A stretch of 64,000 nt of DNA from Clostridium chrysemydis (GTDB lineage Bacteria > Bacillota > Clostridia > Clostridiales > Clostridiaceae): the NCBI RefSeq assembly GCF_015234215.1, contig NZ_JADEKP010000001.1, positions 1,116,001 through 1,180,000 on the forward strand, read 5' to 3'. This document shows positions 1 to 8,700 of this stretch, piece after piece (positions within the stretch are counted from its first letter, which is position 1; the number at the start of each line of letters is the position of its first letter). The notes under the pieces were generated by a model. It was not told where the DNA came from, made no database searches, and saw only the letters and a program-made list of their open reading frames with translations. A program made the position numbers and the translations under genes.

Positions 1-53
1 TAGAAAGGAGCTTTTTTAGCACCCATTCTTCTTAATCTTATTTTTACTGCCAT
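1..53 (-). CDS. rpsP: 30S ribosomal protein S16, N-terminal fragment
   Basis: The first 17 codons read MAVKIRLRRMGAKKAPF, the characteristic start of ribosomal protein S16, a small-subunit protein needed for 30S assembly. The gene runs off the left edge of the window, so the rest is not visible. An AAGGAGGTGA ribosome-binding site lies at 61-70, eight bases before the ATG. It directly follows ffh on the same strand and should be the third gene of the ylxM-ffh-rpsP transcript, an arrangement conserved in Firmicutes. Confidence 0.93.
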   Translation of the reverse strand, partial: MAVKIRLRRMGAKKAPF

Positions 54-88
54 GTTTATTTCACCTCCTTCAAAGGATAATGTTTATC

Positions 89-1447
89 TTAACTCATAAA
101 AGGTAACTTACCAAATAATCCTTTTTTAGCTTTTCCGCCAGTTAAAGATTTCATTTGTTTCATGTTTTTCTTCATCATTTCATAACCTTTAATAAGCTTA
201 TTAACTTCTTGAATTGTAGCACCTGACCCCTTTGCTATTCTTTTCTTTCTTGAAGATGACCCAATAACTAAACTTGGATTTCTTCTTTCTTTTAAAGTCA
301 TAGAAAGGATTATTGCACGCATTTTTTCCATTTGCTTTTGACCTTGATCTAAATCTACTCCTTGAAGCTCTTTTGAATTAACTCCAGGTACCATTTCTAA
401 TAATTTATTTAAAGGTCCAAGCTTTTTCATTTGTTCCATTGCTGTTAGATAATCTTCAAAGTTTAAACCTTGATTCATCATCTTTTTAGTAAAATCAGCT
501 GCTTCATCTTCATCTATTGCTGATTGCGCCTTTTCAATAAGTGATAACACATCACCCATCCCTAATATTCTTGATGCCATTCTATCTGGATGGAAGACTT
601 CAAAGTCACTCATCTTTTCGCCAACACCAATAAATTTAATAGGTTTTTCTGTTATAGATCTTATTGAAAGTGCAGCACCACCTCTAGTGTCACCATCTAA
701 CTTAGTTAAGATGATTCCTGTTAAATCTAAATCATTATTAAATGATTCAGCTACGTTAACAGCATCTTGACCAGTCATTGAATCTACTGTAAGTAAAATC
801 TCTGATGGATTTACTGCTTCTTTTACATCTTTTAACTCGCCCATAAGACCTTCATCTATGTGAAGTCTTCCGGCTGTATCTATAATAACTACGTTATTTC
901 CATTATCTTTTGCATGTTTTACCCCGGCTTTAGCTATATCTACAGCTTTAACTTTATCTCCCATTTGAAAAACAGGAATATCTATCTGTTTACCTACAAC
1001 TTCTAATTGCTTAATAGCTGCTGGTCTGTAAATATCACACGCTACTAAAAGTGGTTTTTTATTATTCTTTCTAAGGTTTGATGCAAGCTTACCACACATT
1101 GTTGTTTTACCTGCTCCTTGAAGTCCAACTAACATAATAACTGTTAAACCTGAACTTGAATAATTGATTTTACTTTCTGTACCACCCATAAGTTCAGTAA
1201 GTTCATCGTTAACTATTTTAATAACTTGTTGCCCTGGTGTCAAGCTATCTAAAACATCGCTTCCTACACACTTAGAACTAACACTTTTAATAAAAGTTTT
1301 TACAACTTTATAGTTAACATCAGCTTCTAAAAGAGCTAATTTCACTTCCCTCATAGCCTCTTTTATATCTTTTTCATTAAGCTTCCCTTTACCTTTTAAT
1401 TTTTTAAAAGTATTTTGAAGCTTTTCTGATAATCCTTCAAAAGCCAT
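89..1447 (-). CDS. ffh: Signal recognition particle protein Ffh (SRP54)
   Basis: GTPase of the signal recognition particle. With SRP RNA it binds signal sequences emerging from ribosomes and delivers them to FtsY at the membrane. The 452-residue protein has the N domain (1-100), a P-loop GLQGAGKTT (108-116), DTAGR and TKLDGDTRGG of the G domain, and a methionine-rich M domain from about residue 300 ending in repeated Met/Lys. Length is typical for the family. It lies 18 bases after ylxM and just before rpsP. The receptor gene ftsY is the next unit upstream, so both GTPases of the targeting cycle sit together. Confidence 0.97.
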   Translation of the reverse strand: MAFEGLSEKLQNTFKKLKGKGKLNEKDIKEAMREVKLALLEADVNYKVVKTFIKSVSSKCVGSDVLDSLTPGQQVIKIVNDELTELMGGTESKINYSSSGLTVIMLVGLQGAGKTTMCGKLASNLRKNNKKPLLVACDIYRPAAIKQLEVVGKQIDIPVFQMGDKVKAVDIAKAGVKHAKDNGNNVVIIDTAGRLHIDEGLMGELKDVKEAVNPSEILLTVDSMTGQDAVNVAESFNNDLDLTGIILTKLDGDTRGGAALSIRSITEKPIKFIGVGEKMSDFEVFHPDRMASRILGMGDVLSLIEKAQSAIDEDEAADFTKKMMNQGLNFEDYLTAMEQMKKLGPLNKLLEMVPGVNSKELQGVDLDQGQKQMEKMRAIILSMTLKERRNPSLVIGSSSRKKRIAKGSGATIQEVNKLIKGYEMMKKNMKQMKSLTGGKAKKGLFGKLPFMS

Positions 1448-1464
1448 TTTAAACCTCCTATATT

Positions 1465-1794
1465 TTATAAATCTTCTAAGTTTTCTATAAGCATATCACA
1501 ATCTTCATCACTTATAGAATACTTTTCTTTTAAATTTTTTACAAGATTTATAATTTTCTCTTCTCGATTTAAGCTCTTTTGAAGTAAGTTTAATTTGCTT
1601 TCATAGGATAAAAGCTGTTTATCGCATCTTTTTATTAAGTCATGAATTGCTTGACGACTAGTTTTATTAAGCTCAGCAATCTCTGCTAGCGATAAATCTT
1701 CATCGTAATACATTTCCATAACGTTTATTTGCTTTTCGGTAAGTAACGGCTTGTATAAATCCGCTAATAACGAAAACTCAACCCTATCGTCCAT
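1465..1794 (-). CDS. ylxM: YlxM-family putative helix-turn-helix protein
   Basis: A 109-residue acidic protein with a sigma-70 region 4-like helix-turn-helix: a conserved LTEKQ segment, then DLSLAEIAE and a recognition helix around TSRQAIHDLIKR. YlxM is found next to ffh across Firmicutes and has been linked to SRP function, but its exact role is unsettled. I start it at the ATG at 1794 (MDDRVEF), which has a GGTGAT site just upstream. A longer frame reaches 1848, but that extension lies over the promoter. It is the first gene of the ylxM-ffh-rpsP unit. Confidence 0.9.
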   Translation of the reverse strand: MDDRVEFSLLADLYKPLLTEKQINVMEMYYDEDLSLAEIAELNKTSRQAIHDLIKRCDKQLLSYESKLNLLQKSLNREEKIINLVKNLKEKYSISDEDCDMLIENLEDL

Positions 1795-1819
1795 ATTAAT
1801 CACCTTACCCACAAAAGAG

Positions 1820-1848
1820 ATTTTAACAGATAAAAATACTAGTGTCAA
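1820..1848 (-). promoter_or_regulatory. Sigma-A promoter for ylxM-ffh-rpsP
   Basis: On the minus strand TTGACA (1843-1848) is followed after 17 bases by TAAAAT (1820-1825), with a TG one base before the -10. This is close to the vegetative consensus and 26 bases from the ylxM start. The -35 lies in the loop of the hairpin at 1832-1856. Confidence 0.8.
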
Positions 1849-1856
1849 GTATTTTT
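1832..1856 (-). terminator. Hairpin after ftsY overlapping the ylxM promoter
   Basis: A perfect 9-bp inverted repeat (AAAAATACT / AGTATTTTT) with a 7-base loop lies 31 bases past the ftsY stop. Its 3' arm ends in TTTTT on the minus strand. It would end the smc-ftsY transcript, but the stem is all A-T rich, so strength is uncertain. Confidence 0.55.
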
Positions 1857-1887
1857 ACTTAACACCTTATATTTTTATTTTAACAAG

Positions 1888-2802
1888 TTAAATTAACGCT
1901 TCAGCAAAGCTTTCTGCATCAAATTTTTGTAAATCATCAATACCTTCTCCAACTCCTATATACTTTACAGGGATGTTTAAACTTTGTTTAATTGAAATTA
2001 CAACGCCCCCCTTTGCAGTCCCATCTAATTTAGTTAAAATGATTCCGTCGATTGGACAAGCTTCCATAAATTGCTTAGCTTGAACAACTGCATTTTGTCC
2101 TGTTGTCCCATCTAAAACTAAAAGAGTTTGCTTTTTAGCACCTTCATACTCTCTATCTATTATTCTATTAATTTTTTCAAGTTCATTCATTAAATTCTTT
2201 TTATTATGAAGTCTTCCAGCAGTATCACATATTAGTAAATCTACATTTCTTGCCTTTGAAGCTTTAACCGCATCAAATACAACAGCCGCTGGATCTGAAC
2301 CTTCGCTTTGCCTTACTATATCAACTCCAGCCCTTTCACTCCAAACTTCTAATTGATCTATAGCAGCTGCTCTAAAAGTATCAGCTGCAGCTAGAAGAAC
2401 TTTTTTTCCTTCTGCTTTATTTTTAGCAGCAAGTTTACCTATTGATGTTGTTTTACCTACACCATTTACTCCAATAACTAGCATAACTTCTTTTTGGCCA
2501 TCTATCTTTTCCTCTTCATAATCACCTTCAAGAAGCATATCTCTTATAACTTCTTTTAGTGCAGGTTTAACCATTTGAGGATCATTTATCTTTTCTTTTC
2601 TTATCTTCACTTTTAGTCTATCTATAATTTCTAAAGTTGTATCCATCCCTATATCAGATGTTATAAGAATTTCCTCAAGTTCTTCATATAAATCATCATC
2701 TATCGTAACAGCTAAATTTAATGCTTCATTAATTTTATCTGTCAAATTGTCTCTCGTTTTAGTAAGTCCTGTTTTTAATTTATCAAATAATTTTCCAAAC
2801 AT
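1888..2802 (-). CDS. ftsY: Signal recognition particle receptor FtsY
   Basis: SRP-receptor GTPase that docks Ffh-ribosome complexes at the membrane. The 304-residue protein is the short form without the long acidic A domain of enterobacteria. It has the N domain (about 1-95), P-loop GVNGVGKT (111-118), DTAGR, and the TKLDGTAKGG motif near the C terminus. A GGAGG site precedes the ATG. The gene follows smc by 16 bases, the usual smc-ftsY pair of Firmicutes, and is followed by a hairpin before ylxM. Confidence 0.97.
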   Translation of the reverse strand: MFGKLFDKLKTGLTKTRDNLTDKINEALNLAVTIDDDLYEELEEILITSDIGMDTTLEIIDRLKVKIRKEKINDPQMVKPALKEVIRDMLLEGDYEEEKIDGQKEVMLVIGVNGVGKTTSIGKLAAKNKAEGKKVLLAAADTFRAAAIDQLEVWSERAGVDIVRQSEGSDPAAVVFDAVKASKARNVDLLICDTAGRLHNKKNLMNELEKINRIIDREYEGAKKQTLLVLDGTTGQNAVVQAKQFMEACPIDGIILTKLDGTAKGGVVISIKQSLNIPVKYIGVGEGIDDLQKFDAESFAEALI

Positions 2803-2818
2803 AAGTATTCCTCCAAGT

Positions 2819-5800
2819 CTATTTATTCAAATCTACAGATACTATTTTTGATACTCCCTTTTCTTCCATAGTAACACCATACATAACGTCACTTACTTCC
2901 ATAGTTCCTTTTCTGTGAGTAATTACTATAAATTGACTGTTACCTGAGAATTTCTTTAAAAATTCTGCATATCTAAATACATTTGCATCATCTAAGGCAG
3001 CTTCAATTTCATCTAGTATACAAAACGGAGTAGGTTTCATTTTTAATATAGCAAATAATAATGCTATAGCTGATAATACTTTTTCTCCACCAGACATTAA
3101 ATTTATGTTTTGTAGTTTCTTTCCTGGCGGCTCTACATTAATATGAATTTCAGACGTAAGTTCATCTCCTTCGCCTAATATAAGTTCTGCATTTCCTCCT
3201 TTAAATAACTCTTTAAAGGTTTCTTTAAAATTAGCGTTTATTATTTTAAAGTTTTCTTTAAATAATTTTCTCATAGTAGAAGTCATTTCCTCAATAACTT
3301 TTTCTAGGTCCTCTTTTGCCTTATTTAAATCCTCTTCTTCTGAACTCATGAACTCATATTTTTCTTTAACTTCATCATATTCTTCTATAGATGCTAAATT
3401 AACAGTTCCAAGTGCTGAAATTCTCTTTTTTATAGAAGTTATTTCTTCTTTGAATTTTGTTAAATCAATAATTTCTATAGCTAATTCTTCAGCTTCTGCA
3501 ATAGTTAATTCTAGTTCTTCATTAAGCTTTTTAAGATGATTATCTTTTTCCACATCACATTTTGCTTTATTAATTTCCCTTTTAGAAAGCTCAAACTCTT
3601 CTTTTGTAATGATTTCTCTAACATCATTTATTATACTATCTATTTTTTTAAATTCATCTTTTAATGATATTTTTTTAACTTCATCTTCTTTAAAGATTAT
3701 ATCTAATTCTTCTATTCTTTTGGTAAAAGATATTATTTCATCTTCTTTTATTTTAACATTTGCTTCTGATTCTGCAATTCCTTTCAAACTTAAATCATTT
3801 TCTTTGTCTAAGTTAATCCTTTTTTCATTGCATTCTTCTTTTTCTTTATCTCTTCTATTTAGCTCTTCTTTAATACTCTTTAAATTACCATCTAAAGATG
3901 CATTTTCAATTCTAAGTTCTGTTAAATTTGACTTTAATAATTCACTAGCTTCTTTTTCTTTTTCTAATAATTTTTGTAATTCTACTTCTCTTTCTTTATT
4001 AGAAGTATTAATTTCATCAAATTCTAACAAGCTATTTTCTGTATTTTTAAGTTCTTTATTTAAAATATTTATCTTTTCTAAAATACTATTATTTTCATTA
4101 TTTTCTTTATTTAAACCTTTATTTAAATTGTCTAGTTCATTTTTTACATTTAATAGTTTATTTTTGTTTGTAGCAAGTTCAATTTTTAGACCATGAGCTC
4201 TATCTGTTAAATTTAGAATATCTTCATCTAGATTTTTTCTTGCATCTTTTAAAAGTTTAACTTCTTCCTCTACGTCTATTAAATTCTTCTTTAAATCTTC
4301 AAGTTTTTCTTTTATTTCTTCAATTTCTCTTTTTCTACTAAGTATGCTTGAAGTTTTTCCTTTAATACTTCCTCCAGTTAATGCACCACCTGAGTTTAAT
4401 ACTTCACCTTCAAGCGTAACAATTTTAAATCTATAAGAAGTAAGCTTTGCTATTTTAAATGCTGAGTCCATATCTTTTGCAATTATTGTTCTTCCTAGTG
4501 CATAATCTATAACTTTCCTATACTTTTCATCAAATGAAACTATTTCTGAACCAATTCCAATATATCCATCTATATTTGTTACTTTATTATCTAGCACTAA
4601 TTTTTTACCATTTATAATATTTAAAGGTAAGAAAGTTATTCTCCCAAGCCTTTCACTTTTAAGATAATTTACTAACCTTTTAGCTAAAACATCATCTTCT
4701 GTTATTACATTTGAAATAGCACCGCCTAGCGTTGTTTCAATTGCCATTTCATATTCTTTTGAAACTTCAAATACTTCTCCTAAAACTTTTATACCATTAC
4801 ATCCTTTAATAAGACCTTTATAAACTCTATCCATAAGATTTTTTAAAGATCTATTATATCCTTCGTATTGGTTTTCTAAATCTTTTAACATAGTTTTATT
4901 AGCTTCTAACTTACTAATATTTATACTAAGACCTCTTAATTCAGTCTCTTTTTTAGTTATTTTTGTATTTATATCTTTTAGGCTATTTTTCTTTGATAGT
5001 GCTTCTTCTCTAAGCTTTTCTAAATTTTCCTCTGAAGATTTAATACTTAAATTCAAACTGTTACTCGTAGACTTGTTTATCCCTATGTTGTTTAAGATAG
5101 TTGCTATGTTTTTTTCTATTCTTTCTTTTCCTTCAAAACTAGCTTTTAACTCTGCACGTATTTTAGTTATTTTATTATTAACTTCAGAATTCCCTTTTAG
5201 TATTTCAAATCTACTTTTTTGAATTGATGTTATCTCATCTTGAATTTCGCTAAGTTTTTTTAATAGTACTCTATTTGCCTCTTCAACTTTTGAAATTTCA
5301 ATTTTCTTTTCAGCTATTTCTTTCTTCTTGTTTTCTAGTTCTTTTAGTAGAGATGATTTTTCTTTATCTATTTCTTCTAATTTAGAATTTATATTATATT
5401 GTTCATATTTATTCTTCTCTAAAACATCATTAAAGTGCTTTATTCTCTCGTTAAATAACTGAATATCACTTTTAGATTTAGTTATTCCTTCTTTTTTAGT
5501 GTAATATTCTAACTTTTTTTCTGTAGTATCACTTTCAAGTTCTTCAAGTTTTTCTTCTATAGTTTTTAACTTTTCTCTTTCATTTTGTAAATCTTCTCTT
5601 TTTTTATTTAAAGAATTCTCTCTATCTTTAATGTCTTCATTAAACTTTTTAAGTTCTTCTTCTAACATTTTAATATTATGTAAAATTAACGATACTTCTT
5701 TTTCTTTTAAGTTTCCTGATAACTCGTTAAACTTAATAGCTTTTTCACATTCAACCCTTAAAGGTTCTAATCTTTCTTCGTATGTAGATATAATATCTCT

Positions 5801-6373
5801 TATACGAATAAGATTATCATCTGTATTTTGAAGCTTTCTTTCCGATTCATTTTTTCGAACTTTATATTTAACGATACCAGCAGCCTCTTCTAAAAGCCCT
5901 CTTCTATCCTCTGCTTTACCACTTAATATTGCTTCAATTTTACCTTGTCCTATAAGAGAATAACCTTCTTTACCTATCCCTGTATCTAAAAATAGGTTCG
6001 TTATATCTTTTAATCTGCATTTAGTATTGTTAATTAAATATTCTGATTCCCCTGATCTAAATATTCTTCTTGATACTACAACTTCATTATATTCAGTTTG
6101 AAGCCCTCCATCTGAGTTATCAAGAGTAAGGGACACTTGTGCTAGACCTAGTGGTTTTCTATATTGAGTTCCTGAAAAAATAACATCCTCCATCTTACCG
6201 CCTCTAAGAGTCTTTATACTTTGCTCACCAAGCACCCATCTTACGGCATCTGAAATATTACTTTTACCACTACCATTTGGTCCAACTACTGCTGTGACTC
6301 CAGGTTTAAATCTTAATTCTGTCTTATCAGCAAATGACTTAAACCCTCTAACTTCTAAAGATTTTAAAAACAA
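2819..6373 (-). CDS. smc: Chromosome segregation protein SMC
   Basis: ATPase core of the SMC-ScpAB condensin, which organises and separates chromosomes. The 1184-residue product has the N-terminal Walker A GPNGSGKSN, two long coiled coils, a hinge around residues 515-680, and C-terminal LSGGE signature and Walker B (ILDEIEAALDD). I place the start at a TTG (6371-6373) giving an N terminus M-FLKSLEVRGFKSF. The alternative GTG at 6380-6382 overlaps the AAGGAG site, while the TTG sits seven bases after it. ftsY follows. Upstream is a 30-aa membrane miniprotein. Confidence 0.96.
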   Translation of the reverse strand: MFLKSLEVRGFKSFADKTELRFKPGVTAVVGPNGSGKSNISDAVRWVLGEQSIKTLRGGKMEDVIFSGTQYRKPLGLAQVSLTLDNSDGGLQTEYNEVVVSRRIFRSGESEYLINNTKCRLKDITNLFLDTGIGKEGYSLIGQGKIEAILSGKAEDRRGLLEEAAGIVKYKVRKNESERKLQNTDDNLIRIRDIISTYEERLEPLRVECEKAIKFNELSGNLKEKEVSLILHNIKMLEEELKKFNEDIKDRENSLNKKREDLQNEREKLKTIEEKLEELESDTTEKKLEYYTKKEGITKSKSDIQLFNERIKHFNDVLEKNKYEQYNINSKLEEIDKEKSSLLKELENKKKEIAEKKIEISKVEEANRVLLKKLSEIQDEITSIQKSRFEILKGNSEVNNKITKIRAELKASFEGKERIEKNIATILNNIGINKSTSNSLNLSIKSSEENLEKLREEALSKKNSLKDINTKITKKETELRGLSINISKLEANKTMLKDLENQYEGYNRSLKNLMDRVYKGLIKGCNGIKVLGEVFEVSKEYEMAIETTLGGAISNVITEDDVLAKRLVNYLKSERLGRITFLPLNIINGKKLVLDNKVTNIDGYIGIGSEIVSFDEKYRKVIDYALGRTIIAKDMDSAFKIAKLTSYRFKIVTLEGEVLNSGGALTGGSIKGKTSSILSRKREIEEIKEKLEDLKKNLIDVEEEVKLLKDARKNLDEDILNLTDRAHGLKIELATNKNKLLNVKNELDNLNKGLNKENNENNSILEKINILNKELKNTENSLLEFDEINTSNKEREVELQKLLEKEKEASELLKSNLTELRIENASLDGNLKSIKEELNRRDKEKEECNEKRINLDKENDLSLKGIAESEANVKIKEDEIISFTKRIEELDIIFKEDEVKKISLKDEFKKIDSIINDVREIITKEEFELSKREINKAKCDVEKDNHLKKLNEELELTIAEAEELAIEIIDLTKFKEEITSIKKRISALGTVNLASIEEYDEVKEKYEFMSSEEEDLNKAKEDLEKVIEEMTSTMRKLFKENFKIINANFKETFKELFKGGNAELILGEGDELTSEIHINVEPPGKKLQNINLMSGGEKVLSAIALLFAILKMKPTPFCILDEIEAALDDANVFRYAEFLKKFSGNSQFIVITHRKGTMEVSDVMYGVTMEEKGVSKIVSVDLNK

Positions 6374-6391
6374 ATGTTCCACTCCTTACAA

Positions 6392-6484
6392 CTATAAAAA
6401 TATTGGTATTAACGTTATTAAAAATGCTATTACCATAAATACAGCAATCGCTACTTGTAATTTCTCTCTAGTCTTCCTTTTCAC
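6392..6484 (-). CDS. 30-aa single-pass membrane miniprotein (possible DUF4044)
   Basis: A GTG-initiated frame of 30 codons with a GAGG site eight bases before the start. It has a basic N terminus (MKRKTREKLQ) and then one hydrophobic helix (VAIAVFMVIAFLITLIPIFL), so it should insert as a single-pass membrane peptide. It ends 18 bases before the smc start and is probably cotranscribed with smc. Short membrane proteins of this layout (DUF4044 type) occur in Firmicutes, but I cannot confirm the family. No function is known to me. Confidence 0.6.
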   Translation of the reverse strand: MKRKTREKLQVAIAVFMVIAFLITLIPIFL

Positions 6485-6533
6485 TATTATCACCTCTATT
6501 AAAAGTTTATTATAATTTTACTAAAAGGTAAAG

Positions 6534-6559
6534 GAAAACGAGGGTTTCCCCCCGCTTTC
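6534..6559 (-). terminator. Intrinsic terminator after the radical SAM gene
   Basis: An 11-bp stem including three G-U type pairs, with a TTTC/GAAA loop, begins two bases past the stop of the radical SAM gene. The minus-strand 3' arm runs CCCTCGTTTTC. It separates rnc and the radical SAM gene from the miniprotein-smc-ftsY unit. Confidence 0.7.
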
Positions 6560-6560
6560 T

Positions 6561-7592
6561 TTAATATATTCTAATTATTTTTTCAAATTTGTTATTACTA
6601 AGTTTAAATGTACCTCTCTTTATTTCAGGAGAAACTATAACTTTAACTTTATAACCTTCTTCTTTTAAAGTATTAAAATACATTTTTTTATTTGCATAAA
6701 GCTTACTTATATCTTTTTCATTAATAATTAATTCATAAGAGCTATTTTTATCAATACTACCTTTTATATTTTGAATAGTTATATTGCTACTTACTAGTTC
6801 TCTAAAAGCTGGGTGGAATGGGCCTGATATAATATCACACCCTTCATTAATTGCATCAGTTGGCTGAAGTCCAACTCTTATTACATTAATCCCTGCCTTA
6901 TCGTATAATTTAAACACTTCTGAGCTAACTAAGACAGCTTCTTCTAAAGTATATGGAATATACTCTCCCCTGTTGTACATAATTTCCATAGGAGTATCTT
7001 TAATTACTAAAGATGGGTATATTCTAACTATTTCTGGATTCATTTTTATTGATTCTTTTGCACTTAAAATATCTTTGTCACTTGTGCTTTTTGGAAGTCC
7101 TGGCATTAATTGATGTCCTAAAGTAATCCCAAATTCTTTTATAAGATTAGATGCTCTCATTGCATCTTCTTTAGAATGCCCTCTTCCTGCTGCTACTAAA
7201 ACTTCATCGTCTAGAGATTGAATACCAAGTTCTATTATATCTACAGAATATTCTTTTAAGTAAGATAAAATATATTCATCAATGTAATCAGGTCTTGTAG
7301 ACATTCTGATTTTATTTATAATTCCTTTATCTTTATACTTTTTTGCTACTTCTAATAATTCTCTTTGCTTTTTTTCTGGTATTGCTGTAAAAGTACCTCC
7401 AAAAAAAGAAACTTCTATCGTAGCATCTTTATTTTCTATAGTTTCATAATACTCTTTAATTATCTCTTCAGCCTTATTAGCATCTACTCTATCTTTAACT
7501 CCTGTTATCCTGTCCTGATTGCAAAAAACGCAATTATGAGGACAACCTTCATGAGGTACAAAGATAGGGATTATATAGTGGTTTTTACTCAT
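6561..7592 (-). CDS. Radical SAM protein, Elp3-like without acetyltransferase domain
   Basis: The 343-residue protein has the [4Fe-4S]/SAM motif C17-x3-C21-x2-C24 (CPHNCVFC) near the N terminus, an SFFGGTF motif and MSTRPDYID, all typical of Elp3/MiaB/NifB-type radical SAM enzymes. The C-terminal part resembles the Elp3-type extension, but there is no GNAT domain, so it is not a full Elp3. Such genes are common beside rnc in clostridia and are sometimes misnamed coproporphyrinogen oxidase. The substrate is unknown. Its start overlaps the rnc end by eight bases, so translation is probably coupled. Confidence 0.85.
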   Translation of the reverse strand: MSKNHYIIPIFVPHEGCPHNCVFCNQDRITGVKDRVDANKAEEIIKEYYETIENKDATIEVSFFGGTFTAIPEKKQRELLEVAKKYKDKGIINKIRMSTRPDYIDEYILSYLKEYSVDIIELGIQSLDDEVLVAAGRGHSKEDAMRASNLIKEFGITLGHQLMPGLPKSTSDKDILSAKESIKMNPEIVRIYPSLVIKDTPMEIMYNRGEYIPYTLEEAVLVSSEVFKLYDKAGINVIRVGLQPTDAINEGCDIISGPFHPAFRELVSSNITIQNIKGSIDKNSSYELIINEKDISKLYANKKMYFNTLKEEGYKVKVIVSPEIKRGTFKLSNNKFEKIIRIY

Positions 7593-8283
7593 TTACTACC
7601 TCCAGTTTAATGAGAGCTTTTTTAGCAGCTCTTTGCTCTGCTTCTTTCTTTGAGTAACCTTCACCTTCGCCCATTATTTCATCGTTAATTGAAACAACTG
7701 TATAGAATTTTCTTCTATGTGGTGGACCTTCATGCTTTACTAATTCGTAGTTTATGTTAACCTCACCGTTTTGTTGTAAATACTCTTGAAGCTTTGTCTT
7801 AAAGTCTAAGATAATCTTATTATCTATAGCTTTATTCATAATAGATGCGAAGTGTTTTAAAATAAAATCTCTAGTAAATTCAAAGCCTTTATCTAAATAA
7901 ATGGCTGCAATAACTGCTTCTACGGCATCTGCTTGAATTGAGACTCTATTTCTACCTCCTGTAAGTTCTTCACCTCTACTCATTCTAATATATTCGCCTA
8001 AGTTCATTTCTTTCGCTACTTCATATAATGAGTTTTCGCAAACAATAAGGCTTCTTATCTTTGTAAGTTCACCTTCTGATTTCTCTTTATAATTTTTATA
8101 TAAATACTCAGTTACACAAAGTTGCAGCACTGAGTCTCCTAAAAATTCTAATCTTTCATTATACTCTGAGTCCTTATGCTGATTTGCAAACGAACTATGA
8201 GTTAGAGCAACTTTCAAATAACTTAGATTGGTAAAATTTAAGCCAAGCTTTGACTCAATCTCTCTTAATTTAAGTTTATACAT
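7585..8283 (-). CDS. rnc: Ribonuclease III
   Basis: Double-strand-specific endoribonuclease for rRNA precursors and other duplex RNAs. The 232-residue product has the signature NERLEFLGDSV (42-52), the second acidic metal-binding region (QADAVEAVIAAIYLD), and a C-terminal double-stranded RNA-binding domain ending in AEQRAAKKALIKL. Length is normal. A GAGGAG site precedes the ATG. It is separated from acpP by a terminator and overlaps the radical SAM gene downstream. Confidence 0.97.
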   Translation of the reverse strand: MYKLKLREIESKLGLNFTNLSYLKVALTHSSFANQHKDSEYNERLEFLGDSVLQLCVTEYLYKNYKEKSEGELTKIRSLIVCENSLYEVAKEMNLGEYIRMSRGEELTGGRNRVSIQADAVEAVIAAIYLDKGFEFTRDFILKHFASIMNKAIDNKIILDFKTKLQEYLQQNGEVNINYELVKHEGPPHRRKFYTVVSINDEIMGEGEGYSKKEAEQRAAKKALIKLEVVNE

Positions 8284-8360
8284 TTTTTACACTCCTCTAA
8301 GTTTATTCTTCAATCTGCTAAAATAACAAATTCAAGAATAAACTATCTAAAATTAGACGT

Positions 8361-8391
8361 AAAAATCCCGCAACTTATATGCGGGATTTTA
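8361..8391 (-). terminator. Intrinsic terminator after acpP
   Basis: A perfect 10-bp stem (AAAATCCCGC / GCGGGATTTT) with a 9-base loop starts at the acpP stop codon and runs into a T stretch on the minus strand. It isolates acpP from rnc. Confidence 0.85.
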
Positions 8392-8622
8392 CTATTCTTC
8401 AACATGATTTTTTACGTAGCTAACTACATCGCCAACTGTCTTAAATCCCTCAACGTCTTCATCTGGAATTTCCATATCTAGTTCATCTTCTAATGCCATT
8501 ATAAGTTCAACTATATCTAATGAATCAGCATTAAGGTCATCTATAAATGAAGATTCTAATGTAATTTCATCAGTATCTATGCTTAATTTTTCTGAAATTA
8601 TTTCTTGAATTTTTTCAAACAT
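8392..8622 (-). CDS. acpP: Acyl carrier protein
   Basis: A 76-residue very acidic protein with the phosphopantetheine site D33-S34-L35 ([10 protein letters not shown]). In its holo form it carries acyl chains through fatty-acid synthesis and gives acyl groups to PlsX, encoded next door. A TAGGAGGTG site precedes the ATG. It has its own promoter and is followed at once by a strong terminator, so it can be transcribed alone at high level. Confidence 0.97.
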   Translation of the reverse strand: MFEKIQEIISEKLSIDTDEITLESSFIDDLNADSLDIVELIMALEDELDMEIPDEDVEGFKTVGDVVSYVKNHVEE

Positions 8623-8651
8623 CTGTATTCACCTCCTATACCTTCACTTAG

Positions 8652-8680
8652 ATAATATTATATATTAAAAACGTAGTCAA
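8652..8680 (-). promoter_or_regulatory. Sigma-A promoter for acpP
   Basis: Minus-strand TTGACT (8675-8680), 17-base spacer, TATTAT (8652-8657), located in the 78-base gap between plsX and acpP. Confidence 0.65.
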
Positions 8681-8700
8681 TATTCTAAATAAATAATTTA

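Noticed and set aside
3609-4196. 195-codon open frame antisense to smc
   Set aside because: Low-complexity Ser/Phe/Leu product, the expected shadow of the coiled-coil coding strand, without a ribosome-binding site.
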